Positions 50,517 to 59,730 of a stretch of DNA of 64,000 nt are shown in pieces. Every line of letters begins with the position of its first letter. Position 1 is the stretch's first letter. The stretch is from JBKEDC01 sp047972995 (GTDB taxonomy: Bacteria > Bacteroidota > Bacteroidia > Bacteroidales > Prolixibacteraceae). The notes under the pieces are model-generated. The model was not told the DNA's origin. It searched no databases and was given only the letters and a program-made list of their open reading frames with translations. Made by a program: the position numbers and the translations under genes. The stretch is from positions 62,001 through 126,000 of the forward strand of contig JBKEBD010000013.1 in the NCBI GenBank assembly GCA_047972995.1, in the 5' to 3' direction.

Positions 50517-52763
50517 ATGATACCACAGCATACCGTAGATCGAATTATAGAAACCGCACAAATTGTTGATGTGGTGAGTGAGTTTGTATCGCTTCGAAAA
50601 AGCGGGGCAAACTATTCCGGTTTATGTCCTTTCCATAACGAAAAATCGCCCTCGTTTAGTGTAAACCCTGCACGTAATATTTGTAAGTGCTTTAGCTGTG
50701 GTGAGGGGGGCAATCCGGTGTCATTCTTGCAGAAACACTTGCAAATGACTTTTCCCGAGGCCTTACGATGGTTGGCGAATAAGTACAACATCGAAATAGA
50801 AGAGGACGAAGAAACCGAAGAGCAAAAACAAGCACGAGATAAGCGTGAGAGTATGATGCTAGTGAATAGCTGGGCGCAGAAATATTTCACCCGAGAGCTC
50901 ATGAAAGGCGACGAGGGGCGTGCTATCGGTTTGAGCTATTTGCGTCAGCGGGGACTGCACGACGATGTGATCGAAAAATTCCAACTCGGCTATTGTCCCG
51001 ATGCCAAAGACACCTTCACACAAAAGGCTCAACTCGAAGGTTATCGCATGGAATATCTGGAAGCCACAGGGCTTACCGTGAAACGCGATGCGTGGGTGCG
51101 CGACAGGTTCTCGGGGCGTGTCATGTTTCCCATTCAAGGAGTGTCGGGGCGTGTTATTGGTTTTGGTGGGCGAACGCTCAAAGCCGATGAAAAGGCAAAG
51201 TATCTGAACTCGCCAGAATCAGAAATATACCATAAAAGTAATGCACTTTACGGCTTGTATCAGTCGAAGCAAACCATTGCAAAGCTCGATAAATGCTTCT
51301 TGGTAGAGGGATACACCGATGTAATTGCCATGCACCAAGCAGGCATTACAAATGTGGTGGCTTCTTCGGGCACGGCACTTACTGAAAATCAAATCAGACT
51401 GATCAAGCGATTTACCGAAAATGTAACCGTCATTTACGATGGCGATGCCGCCGGTATTAAGGCTGCTTTGCGTGGTATCGACCTGATTCTGAAAGAAGAT
51501 TTGAAGGTGAAAGTACTGCTTTTGCCCGATGGTGAAGATCCCGATAGTTTCTCGCGCTCCATGAGTGCCACCGATTTAGAGGAATACATTAAAAACAATG
51601 AAACAGATTTCATCGGATTTAAAACCAAATTGCTATTGGCAGAAGTGGGCGACGATCTGATTGAGAAAACTCGACTCATTAACGATATTATTAGTACCAT
51701 TGCTGTGGTGCCCGACAATATTGCCCGACAAATGTACATTCAAGAATGTAGCCGAACGCTGAAAGTAAGCGAGCAGAGTTTGTATGAGGCAGTGAAAAAG
51801 AAGCTAAGCAACCAGTTCGATGATTGGCAAAAAGCGCAACTTCGTCAAGCAGAAGCCGATAAGCGTACAATGGGTTATGCTACCGCCACAGCTCCTAGAG
51901 CGCAACTACTCAAACCCCAAGCCTCGATAAACACAGCTAAAAATCCGTGCGAGGTGGAAGAGCGTGAAGTGCTGCGTGTGTTGCTGCGCTATTTTTACGA
52001 CCCCAGTGTGAAACTGCTTGATGAAGAAGGCAATGAAGTGCGAATGCTCGTGGGCGACTATGTAATTTCGGAGTTGGAAGCCGATAATTTAGCATCAAAC
52101 AATCCGAACATTCAACAAATGTTTCAGCTATTTAAAGAGCAACTAGCCGATGAAACCTCCTTTGAGGTGGACGAACTGCTCTTAGAACAATTAGGAAACC
52201 TTCTGCTTTTAGCACTCAAAATAGAACACGGTGAAGAGGGCTTGACTAATGCTAGAATAGAAGAATACATTGCAGCCTCCGATGACATAAAAATGAGCCG
52301 ACTATCGGCCGATTTATTCACCAACAACTACATTGCAAGTAGAAGATGGGAACGTGCTGGCGAGCTGATAGCCCAAGAGCAAGAGAACTTTTACGATGCC
52401 CTTTCATCGGTGGTTTTGGGCTATAAAATGCGCCATTCGTTTTTGCATCATAGCAATTCGGCAGTTAGCCAATTGGCAAGCGATATCTTGGCAGAAAAGT
52501 ATTTCGAAAGCCGACGTTGGTCGAAGTCGGGTGCATTTGTAGAGCATGAATATGAAATCTTAGACGTCATAATTCCCCGAGTAGTTAAGGAATATAAATT
52601 GCGAAAAATTCGACTCATGCGGAAAGATTTAGAGCAAAAGATTGCACAAACTAGCGCTGCCGAAGAATGGGATGCTTTGCTAGAAGCCCAAGGTCAGTAT
52701 GTGAAGTTAAAACAAGTGGAATCAGTGCTTAGTAAAGAATTAGGAAGTAGAATCATTTTATAA
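50517..52763 (+). CDS. dnaG: DNA primase
   Basis: A 748-residue replication primase. The CHC2 zinc ligands are Cys37, His40, Cys58 and Cys61 (CPFHNEKSPSF and CKCFSCGEGGNP). The catalytic core has LYGLYQSKQTI, the Toprim Glu in FLVEGYTDVIAMHQAG and DGD in VIYDGDAAGIKAAL. The C-terminal third (about 440-748) is longer than in E. coli (581 residues), as in many Bacteroidota, and should bind the helicase DnaB. Its promoter is nearly leaderless. The next gene starts 11 bp later. Confidence 0.95.
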   Translation: MIPQHTVDRIIETAQIVDVVSEFVSLRKSGANYSGLCPFHNEKSPSFSVNPARNICKCFSCGEGGNPVSFLQKHLQMTFPEALRWLANKYNIEIEEDEETEEQKQARDKRESMMLVNSWAQKYFTRELMKGDEGRAIGLSYLRQRGLHDDVIEKFQLGYCPDAKDTFTQKAQLEGYRMEYLEATGLTVKRDAWVRDRFSGRVMFPIQGVSGRVIGFGGRTLKADEKAKYLNSPESEIYHKSNALYGLYQSKQTIAKLDKCFLVEGYTDVIAMHQAGITNVVASSGTALTENQIRLIKRFTENVTVIYDGDAAGIKAALRGIDLILKEDLKVKVLLLPDGEDPDSFSRSMSATDLEEYIKNNETDFIGFKTKLLLAEVGDDLIEKTRLINDIISTIAVVPDNIARQMYIQECSRTLKVSEQSLYEAVKKKLSNQFDDWQKAQLRQAEADKRTMGYATATAPRAQLLKPQASINTAKNPCEVEEREVLRVLLRYFYDPSVKLLDEEGNEVRMLVGDYVISELEADNLASNNPNIQQMFQLFKEQLADETSFEVDELLLEQLGNLLLLALKIEHGEEGLTNARIEEYIAASDDIKMSRLSADLFTNNYIASRRWERAGELIAQEQENFYDALSSVVLGYKMRHSFLHHSNSAVSQLASDILAEKYFESRRWSKSGAFVEHEYEILDVIIPRVVKEYKLRKIRLMRKDLEQKIAQTSAAEEWDALLEAQGQYVKLKQVESVLSKELGSRIIL

Positions 52764-52774
52764 AAACAGCATTT

Positions 52775-53245
52775 ATGCATACAATAACAATAGCTGACAA
52801 AGCAGAGTTAGCTGAAATCTTAAAATCTTGTAGCACGTGCTTTGTGGCATTCGTAGATCAAGATGCACCCTATGTTGTGCCGATGAACTTTGGCTACGAT
52901 GGCGAATATGTGTATCTACACTCGGGCAAAGCAGGGAGAAAGTGGGAGGCTGTAACTGCCAATCCGCGCGTGTGCATTAGCTGGATGCTTGGCGACGATA
53001 TTGTGGCGCAAGATGAGCGGGTGGGCTGTAGTTATCGGGTGGCGAGCAAAACCGTAATGTTGGAAGGCAATTTAGAATTGGTTGATGACTATGAAGAAAA
53101 ATTGCACTGCCTGCATATGCTCATGGGGCAATATAGCGAACGCGAATTTCAGTTTAACCGACCAGCAGTAGAAAACGTAGGTATCATGCGTATTGCAGCA
53201 CAAAATTTAGTGGGCAAGCACTTTGGTGTCAAACCCAAACGCTAG
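52775..53245 (+). CDS. Pyridoxamine 5'-phosphate oxidase-family (NimA-like) flavoprotein
   Basis: A 156-residue split-barrel protein related to FMN-binding PNPOx proteins and nitroimidazole-resistance proteins. Visible features: VAFVDQDAPYVVPMNFGYDGEYVYLHSGKAGRKW, then ANPRVCISWM and a C-terminal RIAAQNLVGKHFGVKP. It may bind FMN or heme; the substrate is unknown and drug resistance should not be assumed. It follows dnaG by 11 bp. Confidence 0.82.
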   Translation: MHTITIADKAELAEILKSCSTCFVAFVDQDAPYVVPMNFGYDGEYVYLHSGKAGRKWEAVTANPRVCISWMLGDDIVAQDERVGCSYRVASKTVMLEGNLELVDDYEEKLHCLHMLMGQYSEREFQFNRPAVENVGIMRIAAQNLVGKHFGVKPKR

Positions 53246-53455
53246 TGTTTTAAACAAGATTTCAACAGGCATTTAAAACAAGTTGAAAACCTTGTTAACA
53301 TTCCGCTAGTCTTTGCTTCAACAAAAGCCCTTAAGCCTAGTGCCTTTGTCGATTCTCATACTATTTAATGCGGGGGCAAGGTTGTTGAAAAATATAAAGC
53401 GAGTTATTTACACAAGAATAACTCGCTTTATATTTTTACTAATCGGAAGGACTAA
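53246..53455. other. Structured convergent intergenic region
   Basis: Besides the terminator at 53391, AACAAGATTTCAAC (53253-53266) pairs with GTTGAAAACCTTGTT (53282-53296) with one bulge, and TTCAACAA (53317-53324) pairs with TTGTTGAA (53382-53389). No gene is evident. Confidence 0.5.
53391..53437. terminator. Bidirectional terminator, 18-bp perfect stem
   Basis: AATATAAAGCGAGTTATT (53391-53408) and AATAACTCGCTTTATATT (53417-53434) form a perfect stem with an 8-base loop, flanked by A and T tracts. It serves the convergent PNPOx-like and ROK genes. Confidence 0.9.
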
Positions 53456-54436
53456 TTATTTGTCTTTCTTCATTTCTTGAAGTACTAAAGCACTAGCACC
53501 AATAATAGCAGCATCGCCTTGGTCGAGTGCAGAAACGCGAATATCAACTTTGTCTTTGAAAACTGTCATCACGTGTTCTTCCATCGCATTTTTAGTCGGC
53601 GTCAATAAATAATCGCCAGCAGCCGTTGGTCCTCCAAACAAGAAGATAGCCTCCGGGCTAAAGATATGCACCACATCTGCCAAGCCAATACCCAAGTATT
53701 CGCTTGTTTTTTCAAAAACTTCCAAAGCTACCGGATCGCCTTGTTCTGCAGCATTGAAAATATCTTTCGATTCTAATCGGCAGAATGGAATCTGAGCAAG
53801 AGGACTATCTACAGCATTGTCGCGAGCAATGATTTCTAAAGCAGTACGAGCCATACCTGGAGCCGAGCAGTAAGCTTCAAGGTGTCCGTGTTGCCCACAG
53901 CCACATTTCCTTCCACCGGGGATAAGCATCGTGTGCCCGTTTTCGCCCGCAAAGCCACTATGGCCATAAACAAGGTCGCCGTTTACCACAATGCCACCGC
54001 CAACACCAGTGCCGAGGGTGTACATTACGAAGTTTTTCATGCCTTTAGCTCCACCATAAATCATTTCACCAATGGTAGCAGCGTTGGCATCGTTGGTGAG
54101 TGCAATGTGCACAAATTTTGGGAATTGTTCTTTCAAAAGATCCACCAATGGTGTAACCCCTTTGAAAGACAAGTTTGCAGGGTGCTCAATTGTGCCGAGA
54201 TTGTAGTTTGCATTTGGAGCGCCAATACCAATGCCGAGAATATTCAGATCTTGCCCTTTCTCGCTCACAAGCTCTTTAATAGCTTCAGCTAATTCTTCTA
54301 CGTACTTTTTAGCGTCGCCGTGTTTTGGGGTTTTGATTCCTGATTTGGCAAGAACTTTACCGTTCTCGTCTATAATACCAATAGCGGTGTTCGTGCCACC
54401 AATATCGATACCAAGTGATGCATTCATATTCATCAT
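53456..54436 (-). CDS. ROK-family sugar kinase (glucokinase-like)
   Basis: A 326-residue cytosolic kinase. It has the ATP-binding GIDIGGTNTAIGIID near the start, TLGTGVGGGIVVNGDLVYG, the ROK signature with sugar-binding Glu in AGENGHTMLIPGGRKCGCGQHGHLEAYCS, and zinc cysteines. No N-terminal helix-turn-helix is present, so it is a kinase, not a repressor. Glucose or N-acetylmannosamine are usual substrates. It is the last gene of a minus-strand unit with the SLC12-like transporter (20 bp gap). Confidence 0.9.
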   Translation of the reverse strand: MMNMNASLGIDIGGTNTAIGIIDENGKVLAKSGIKTPKHGDAKKYVEELAEAIKELVSEKGQDLNILGIGIGAPNANYNLGTIEHPANLSFKGVTPLVDLLKEQFPKFVHIALTNDANAATIGEMIYGGAKGMKNFVMYTLGTGVGGGIVVNGDLVYGHSGFAGENGHTMLIPGGRKCGCGQHGHLEAYCSAPGMARTALEIIARDNAVDSPLAQIPFCRLESKDIFNAAEQGDPVALEVFEKTSEYLGIGLADVVHIFSPEAIFLFGGPTAAGDYLLTPTKNAMEEHVMTVFKDKVDIRVSALDQGDAAIIGASALVLQEMKKDK

Positions 54437-54456
54437 GGGATTATTTAAATTATAAG

Positions 54457-56667
54457 TTATTCAATCACTTTTTCACTATGGCTATTCACAAAAAGCATAT
54501 TCTCACATTCATACCCTTCAAACACTTTTTCGCTATCATGCTTAATGTGGTCTCCACGGAATCCCATAAGCACTAATCCGGCATCCATAGAATACTTATT
54601 AACCATCTCTTTGAAAGAAACGTTCTTTTCTTCCTCTAAGATATGAATATTTTTTAAGGTAATAGGTAATCTTCCTTTAGTTATTAACTCTTGAAGTTCT
54701 TGCTCGCTTTTTTCTACCTCATTTTCAGGGCTTATTTCAAAAATCTTAATGTTCGAATGCTTCCAATCCGGATGACTTCCAATAATGAATGCAAGCAGAA
54801 TCATGAGGTTACAGTTATAGTCGTCGGTGCGTTTCAGCCACACGTGAATATCGCTTTGAGTAGGAATTTTGTGTTTGCCTGTTCGCAGAATAAGCACGTC
54901 GAAATCGGCAGCATTCACCATCGAATAGTTTTCAAGAATTCTACGAAGAGCATCGGTGTCGTTAGCCCCATTGTCGAAAATGAGCATATTGTTTTCCATG
55001 CCGGCAATACCCGGAAGCTGCACCGTTTGAGCAATAGCAGAGGTAAACGATGGCGAAATAATGGTATCTACATACACATGGTTATCGCGCTTGCCGAATT
55101 GATCTAACAACTGGTCTTTAATTTCAATAGCTTGAGCATGAGATTTTTTCGAGAAATAGCCCTCCATGTAGTGAATGTATGTTCCGAAGCCATAGCGATA
55201 AGCCAACCAGTTTTGAAGTTGGAAAGCTTGCTTGCGCTCGAAACTCTTGTCGCTGATACAAATAGAACTTGGTCTCCACTCTTTAAAGCTGTGTCTTTTT
55301 CGAGCATTTTGCAAGAACACTTGCAGCTTTCGGTTGATTTGAAAGAACGTGTTGGTGAAGATAATTTCAAATCCTTTTCTATCTTTATGGTAGTGCTGCA
55401 CATAAAGATAGATGCCCGATATAGCAACAAATGCTAAGGTAGCATATAGTGCATTGATGCGGAACATGACATAAATGGCAGTTACGAATCCGATTAATGA
55501 GAAATACCATTTCGATTGGAAAGATGGACGGTAAGAAGGCGATGAGCCGAAGTGGTTTAAGAACGAAATAAGACACAAAGCACCGTAAGTTACCATGAAG
55601 AACATCGAAATAATTTGAGCCACAGCATCTACATCGCCAATTGCCACAAAAATGAAAGCAATGAGGATGGTTACTAAAGTGGCATTTTTAGGCTCGCCTT
55701 TATCATCAACCAATCGAAGGTATCCGTTCATTTTCGGACTTTGAAAAGCTTGGTCGACAGCTAGAGCCTGCAAGGTGCGAGGAGCTACCAAAACAGAACC
55801 AATGGCAGATGAAATGGTAGAGGCCGCAAGCCCAATGGGAATAAGCCAATTACCTTGAACTGCAATGTCGCTCATGATAAGCTGATTGTTTGTTAAGTCT
55901 TCTGGCGATGCCGAAGAAGCCAATTTCCACGTAATGAACAAATAAAGCACCATGCCAATTAGCGTAGCAGCAGTAGTTCCCAATGGAATTGATTTCGATG
56001 GGTTCTTGAGGTCGCCAGAAAGTCCTACCCCGGCTGTCATTCCAGTGAAGGCGGGGAAGATAATGGCAAACACAATGAAGAACTGGTCGGCATTGCGGAA
56101 AGAAGAGTTGACCAAGCTGAATCCTTCAGTTTGAGCAAATTCCGTAGTTCCAGCAAAGAAAGCAATGAGCGAAACCGCCAATATTCCCACAATGACATAA
56201 AGCGTTTTTACGCCCATAGCAGCACCTTTAATTAGAATGAGTGCAGACAAAATAGCCATGGCCGGAATAGAAACGACTTGACGTGGCAAATCGAGCCCCC
56301 AATGTAGCGAAGCGTAGTCGAAAAGCGCCGAGAACGACTCGGTAAAAGCAATGACGTAGAATGCCACACTAATGGCCTGCGATAGATAGAGCGAAAAACC
56401 AATAGTAGCTCCAATGTTCAGCCCAAATGAACGTGAAATAATGAAGTATTCACCTCCACCTTCTACACGCTTGTTTGTGGCTAACTCCGATATGGCTAGT
56501 GCTGTGGGAATTGTTACTAAGTGTCCCACAATAATGATGAGCACAATGCCCCAAAAGCCAAGTGTGCCAACACCATAGCCAAAGCGCAAGAAAAGAATAG
56601 CACCAAGAATGGTGGAAATAGCGGTAAAGAACACCGGAGCTGTTCCAAAGCCTTTTTTGTTGTTCAT
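54457..56667 (-). CDS. Cation-chloride cotransporter-like (SLC12) APC transporter
   Basis: A 736-residue membrane protein. The first 420 residues hold about 12 helices with the APC fold and CCC-type signatures (STILGAILFLRFGYGVG, VEGGGEYFIISRSFGLNIGATIGFSLYLSQAIS, FPAFTGMTAGVGLSGDLKNPSKSIPLGT). The C-terminal cytosolic part (about 430-736) resembles the regulatory domain of eukaryotic NKCC/KCC proteins, for instance the IHVWLKRTDDYNCNLMILLAF stretch. It is expected to move K/Na with Cl, or amino acids. It lies 26 bp after the large beta-propeller-like gene. Confidence 0.82.
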   Translation of the reverse strand: MNNKKGFGTAPVFFTAISTILGAILFLRFGYGVGTLGFWGIVLIIIVGHLVTIPTALAISELATNKRVEGGGEYFIISRSFGLNIGATIGFSLYLSQAISVAFYVIAFTESFSALFDYASLHWGLDLPRQVVSIPAMAILSALILIKGAAMGVKTLYVIVGILAVSLIAFFAGTTEFAQTEGFSLVNSSFRNADQFFIVFAIIFPAFTGMTAGVGLSGDLKNPSKSIPLGTTAATLIGMVLYLFITWKLASSASPEDLTNNQLIMSDIAVQGNWLIPIGLAASTISSAIGSVLVAPRTLQALAVDQAFQSPKMNGYLRLVDDKGEPKNATLVTILIAFIFVAIGDVDAVAQIISMFFMVTYGALCLISFLNHFGSSPSYRPSFQSKWYFSLIGFVTAIYVMFRINALYATLAFVAISGIYLYVQHYHKDRKGFEIIFTNTFFQINRKLQVFLQNARKRHSFKEWRPSSICISDKSFERKQAFQLQNWLAYRYGFGTYIHYMEGYFSKKSHAQAIEIKDQLLDQFGKRDNHVYVDTIISPSFTSAIAQTVQLPGIAGMENNMLIFDNGANDTDALRRILENYSMVNAADFDVLILRTGKHKIPTQSDIHVWLKRTDDYNCNLMILLAFIIGSHPDWKHSNIKIFEISPENEVEKSEQELQELITKGRLPITLKNIHILEEEKNVSFKEMVNKYSMDAGLVLMGFRGDHIKHDSEKVFEGYECENMLFVNSHSEKVIE

Positions 56668-56693
56668 GTGTATTTGTTATTGTTGTAAATAGA

Positions 56694-59453
56694 TTATTGA
56701 ACTATGTAATTTAGAAATCCATTATTATTGCCTACAAGTATATTGAAATATTCTTGATTTGAATTCAATTTACCAATACTGAAATCAGTATTTCCCTGTA
56801 ATGGGAAGCCGTCGTATTCCTTCCCATCTAGTGTAAGGAGGTGAATCTGATTTTTATTGGCGGTGGTTACTCCAATTCGAATATCATTTTTGCCGAAGGT
56901 AAACACGCGTGGTGTGTGGCTAATGTTTGAGTCGAACTTTGCTTCAAAGAGTTGCTTTCCTGTGCTGCTAAACGCCACAAGAATATGCTTTGCTGCAAAG
57001 ATAAAATCATCATATCCGTCGTTGTTTAAATCGTGAGCCACAAACTTATGGTCGCTGCCAAAATTGGCAAATTTCACCGTCTTGTGTGTTCCTTCAATGT
57101 ATTGCATATGAATAACTCCCTTGGTGTCGGTGGTGGCTATTGCTGGTTTTCCGTCGGTATTGATTAAGTAGATATCGTTGTCGGAATGTTCAAATTTTTC
57201 CACCGTGTTCTTTCTCGACTCCCCCGTGCGAGAAAGAATATAGGTGTTGTGCAAATCGGTATAGTAAATATAGTCTTTCTGGTCGATAACCCGATGCTGA
57301 ATTGGGTTTGTAACTTCGGCATCTGTTTTGCTGGCCTTCCAACCTGTTACAATGTTTCCGTTTTTATCGTAGGCGTAAGTTTGCTTATTTTCGCAAGCCA
57401 AGAAAAAGCGGTAATTGCTGTTGCTCGAATAATCGAACACCGACACCCCATTGGTGGCAGGCGAACGAAGAGTAACCGGGAACTTCCCTACGTTGTTTCC
57501 GTTTCGATCTAAAATGTATAGCTTGTCGGCCGTGTTGAAAACATATTGCAATCGGGTGTTATTGTAGATGTCAATCTGATGAATTTGCCCGATGATTTTC
57601 CCACTGAGTTTAATTTTCCACACTTGCACCCCTTCTTTGTTAATAAGATAAAGATTGTCGTTTTGGTCTTGCACAATTACTTCTTTGTTCTTAGGGTCGC
57701 GATGGTTGTTTACCAACTGAGGTTTGATGTTAATTCGAGCATCAAGTTGCGACGCCCATACGGCTTGAGGGGCTTCCTTCAAATGAGGATTAAAGTTTAG
57801 GAAGATGTTGTTCATGAACTTATCGCCCACGGTTGATATTTGCCAACCGATGGCTTGAAACTTACGAATTCCACTTTCATTTTCAGCGGCAATATTAGCC
57901 GTTTTAGTTTCTAAATAATGACTATAGGCTGGGAAGAACTTCGAGAAGTTGAGGTAGGCATAGACATTGGAATTAGAATTCATTTCTCGGTTGAAATCGT
58001 TGAAATGTTTATCCTTGCTCAAGGTAGAGCGCAATACAAGCTGATGAATGTAGCTTTTCATGGCTGCTTCGCTATCGGCAAAAATGAGGTAATTGTTGTA
58101 GAAACACAGATAGTTGCACGAGGCACTAGCAAACACCTGACCAAACACCAAGCTAGCACAGTCGCTAATGGGGAAGGAGTATATAGTGTGCGACTCCTTT
58201 TCATCCAGTGTGTAGGTGGTAGATTGCGACTCAAGTGTTACTCCTTGATTTCGGGCATTGCGTTCAAGAATAGGCATGAGCTCATCGCGAGCAATCGATT
58301 TGCTTTTGGTTTTTACCACAAAATAACGATTAGCATCTAACTGATTTTGAATGACAGAACCAAACACCAAGGCGAAATCATGGTCGGAGATATTTTGAAA
58401 TGTACTTAAAATGTTTTTCCCAAACGTCTTTTCCACAGCTTGAAGACGAGTTTCACGCTCGTAGTAGGCTTGGTTTTGTTGTTTGAGGTAGTTGGTGTAA
58501 TTGGTTTGAAATTTACCAAAATCTTCTAGGTTGACATTCAAAAATAGTGCTGCGTCTGAAGCAATGGCTTCGTTAATGCGAAAACGTTGCGGCTTCTGAT
58601 TCTGGAATACACTCAGATAGTTGTCGTGCAATTCATTGATGGTGCTATAGCCGTTGAGCCAAAACAAATTCTTTTTGTTGATAACATCATATTCACTCCA
58701 ATGTGCAAAAGAGGCTACATCGTTGATGGTAGAGCGGAAATCTCGATTAAAAGCACGGTTGAGCAAGGTGGGAATATGAGCGTGATTCACAAAGATGTTG
58801 CACAACGAGCTGTGGCTCACCGTGGCATATAATTCGTTGAATCGCTCATCGTCCATTAGGTTGTTCGCATCTACTTGGCGAATAGATTCTTCCACCAACA
58901 AGCGACTAGCACTCATAATGAAGATTCCGCCGTGGCAAGCAAAGAAATGCCCACCAATCACAGGGAAGTTAATGTACTGAATTTCCTGCTTATCGTATTC
59001 GAATGTTTGACGTTTGAGCTTGCTTTCGTCGGCATAGTTTTTCAGCGCACGCATCAAATTATTCTCTTCGATTACTTTCTCTAAGCTGAAGCAAAATAAG
59101 GGCAACACGCCGTCTTTCCCTTGCAGGTTAAAGCTTACAAGAATGCTTTTATCTTCTAAAAAATCGCGAAGCAACTCGTGTTGAGTAAAGTTTTGGTCGA
59201 ACCAATCCACTTGAGTTAGAAACTCATCGAGGAAGTTAGTTGCTTTCAGTTGAGCTATAAACTCACTATCGTTTTTCAGCGTATGGAGTAACTTTTCAGT
59301 ATCAGGTATTTCAATCACTAAAGGCGATTGCTGAGAAACGGCTTTGAATGCTGAGTTTTCGGAGTACAAGGTGTTGTGCTCCGAAAAAACGTACCAGAGT
59401 CCGCCACTAAGTATAAGAAGTATTCCGATGATTATGAAAATAGACTTACGCAT
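56694..59453 (-). CDS. Large envelope protein, DUF3352-like plus beta-propeller-like C-terminus
   Basis: A 919-residue protein with one N-terminal membrane helix (about 5-22), so probably inner-membrane anchored and periplasmic. The first part (about 40-560) recalls DUF3352. The second (about 580-919) has repeated beta-strand motifs such as VIVQDQNDNLYLINKEG, YVFNTADKLYILDRNGNNVG and HDLNNDGYDDFIFAAK (an FG-GAP-like calcium loop), like a PQQ/VCBS propeller. No catalytic motif is visible and the function is unknown. It heads a unit with the SLC12-like transporter and the ROK kinase. Confidence 0.65.
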   Translation of the reverse strand: MRKSIFIIIGILLILSGGLWYVFSEHNTLYSENSAFKAVSQQSPLVIEIPDTEKLLHTLKNDSEFIAQLKATNFLDEFLTQVDWFDQNFTQHELLRDFLEDKSILVSFNLQGKDGVLPLFCFSLEKVIEENNLMRALKNYADESKLKRQTFEYDKQEIQYINFPVIGGHFFACHGGIFIMSASRLLVEESIRQVDANNLMDDERFNELYATVSHSSLCNIFVNHAHIPTLLNRAFNRDFRSTINDVASFAHWSEYDVINKKNLFWLNGYSTINELHDNYLSVFQNQKPQRFRINEAIASDAALFLNVNLEDFGKFQTNYTNYLKQQNQAYYERETRLQAVEKTFGKNILSTFQNISDHDFALVFGSVIQNQLDANRYFVVKTKSKSIARDELMPILERNARNQGVTLESQSTTYTLDEKESHTIYSFPISDCASLVFGQVFASASCNYLCFYNNYLIFADSEAAMKSYIHQLVLRSTLSKDKHFNDFNREMNSNSNVYAYLNFSKFFPAYSHYLETKTANIAAENESGIRKFQAIGWQISTVGDKFMNNIFLNFNPHLKEAPQAVWASQLDARINIKPQLVNNHRDPKNKEVIVQDQNDNLYLINKEGVQVWKIKLSGKIIGQIHQIDIYNNTRLQYVFNTADKLYILDRNGNNVGKFPVTLRSPATNGVSVFDYSSNSNYRFFLACENKQTYAYDKNGNIVTGWKASKTDAEVTNPIQHRVIDQKDYIYYTDLHNTYILSRTGESRKNTVEKFEHSDNDIYLINTDGKPAIATTDTKGVIHMQYIEGTHKTVKFANFGSDHKFVAHDLNNDGYDDFIFAAKHILVAFSSTGKQLFEAKFDSNISHTPRVFTFGKNDIRIGVTTANKNQIHLLTLDGKEYDGFPLQGNTDFSIGKLNSNQEYFNILVGNNNGFLNYIVQ

Positions 59454-59478
59454 AAGAAAAAAGTAGTGTTTTAAAGTT

Positions 59479-59486
59479 CAAAAATA
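59479..59486 (-). promoter_or_regulatory. Candidate -7 element for the 919-residue protein gene
   Basis: The minus strand reads TATTTTTG, matching TAnnTTTG, 25 bp before the start codon. No -33 TTTG at normal spacing. Confidence 0.4.
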
Positions 59487-59717
59487 ATAAGAAAATCTGT
59501 ATTGTCGAGTTAAAAGATAGAGTTTCGATTAAGCTTTTGTTGCCGAATTTCATTTAGGGCTGGTTAAAGCTTGTTTGAAGTGTTGGTAGAATTAAAAGAT
59601 TCGAGTTTTATTCGTCCGATTTTTTACCCTGAAATGAGCTTGAAGTCTTGTTGCTTGAAAGTTCAGGTTCTTCAAGCTAAACAGTTCTCCTGTTAATCGG
59701 GTGTAACGATAATGTGC

Positions 59718-59725
59718 TATCTTTG
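59718..59725 (+). promoter_or_regulatory. Candidate -7 element of dus, near-leaderless
   Basis: TATCTTTG is a perfect match and ends 5 bp before the dus ATG at 59731, so the transcript would start at or within a base or two of the start codon. No TTTG is found 19 bp upstream. Confidence 0.5.
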
Positions 59726-59730
59726 TGCAT

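Noticed and set aside
52775..53245. Nitroimidazole resistance gene (nim)
   Set aside because: PNPOx-like family membership alone is not evidence of resistance; no insertion-sequence promoter is near.
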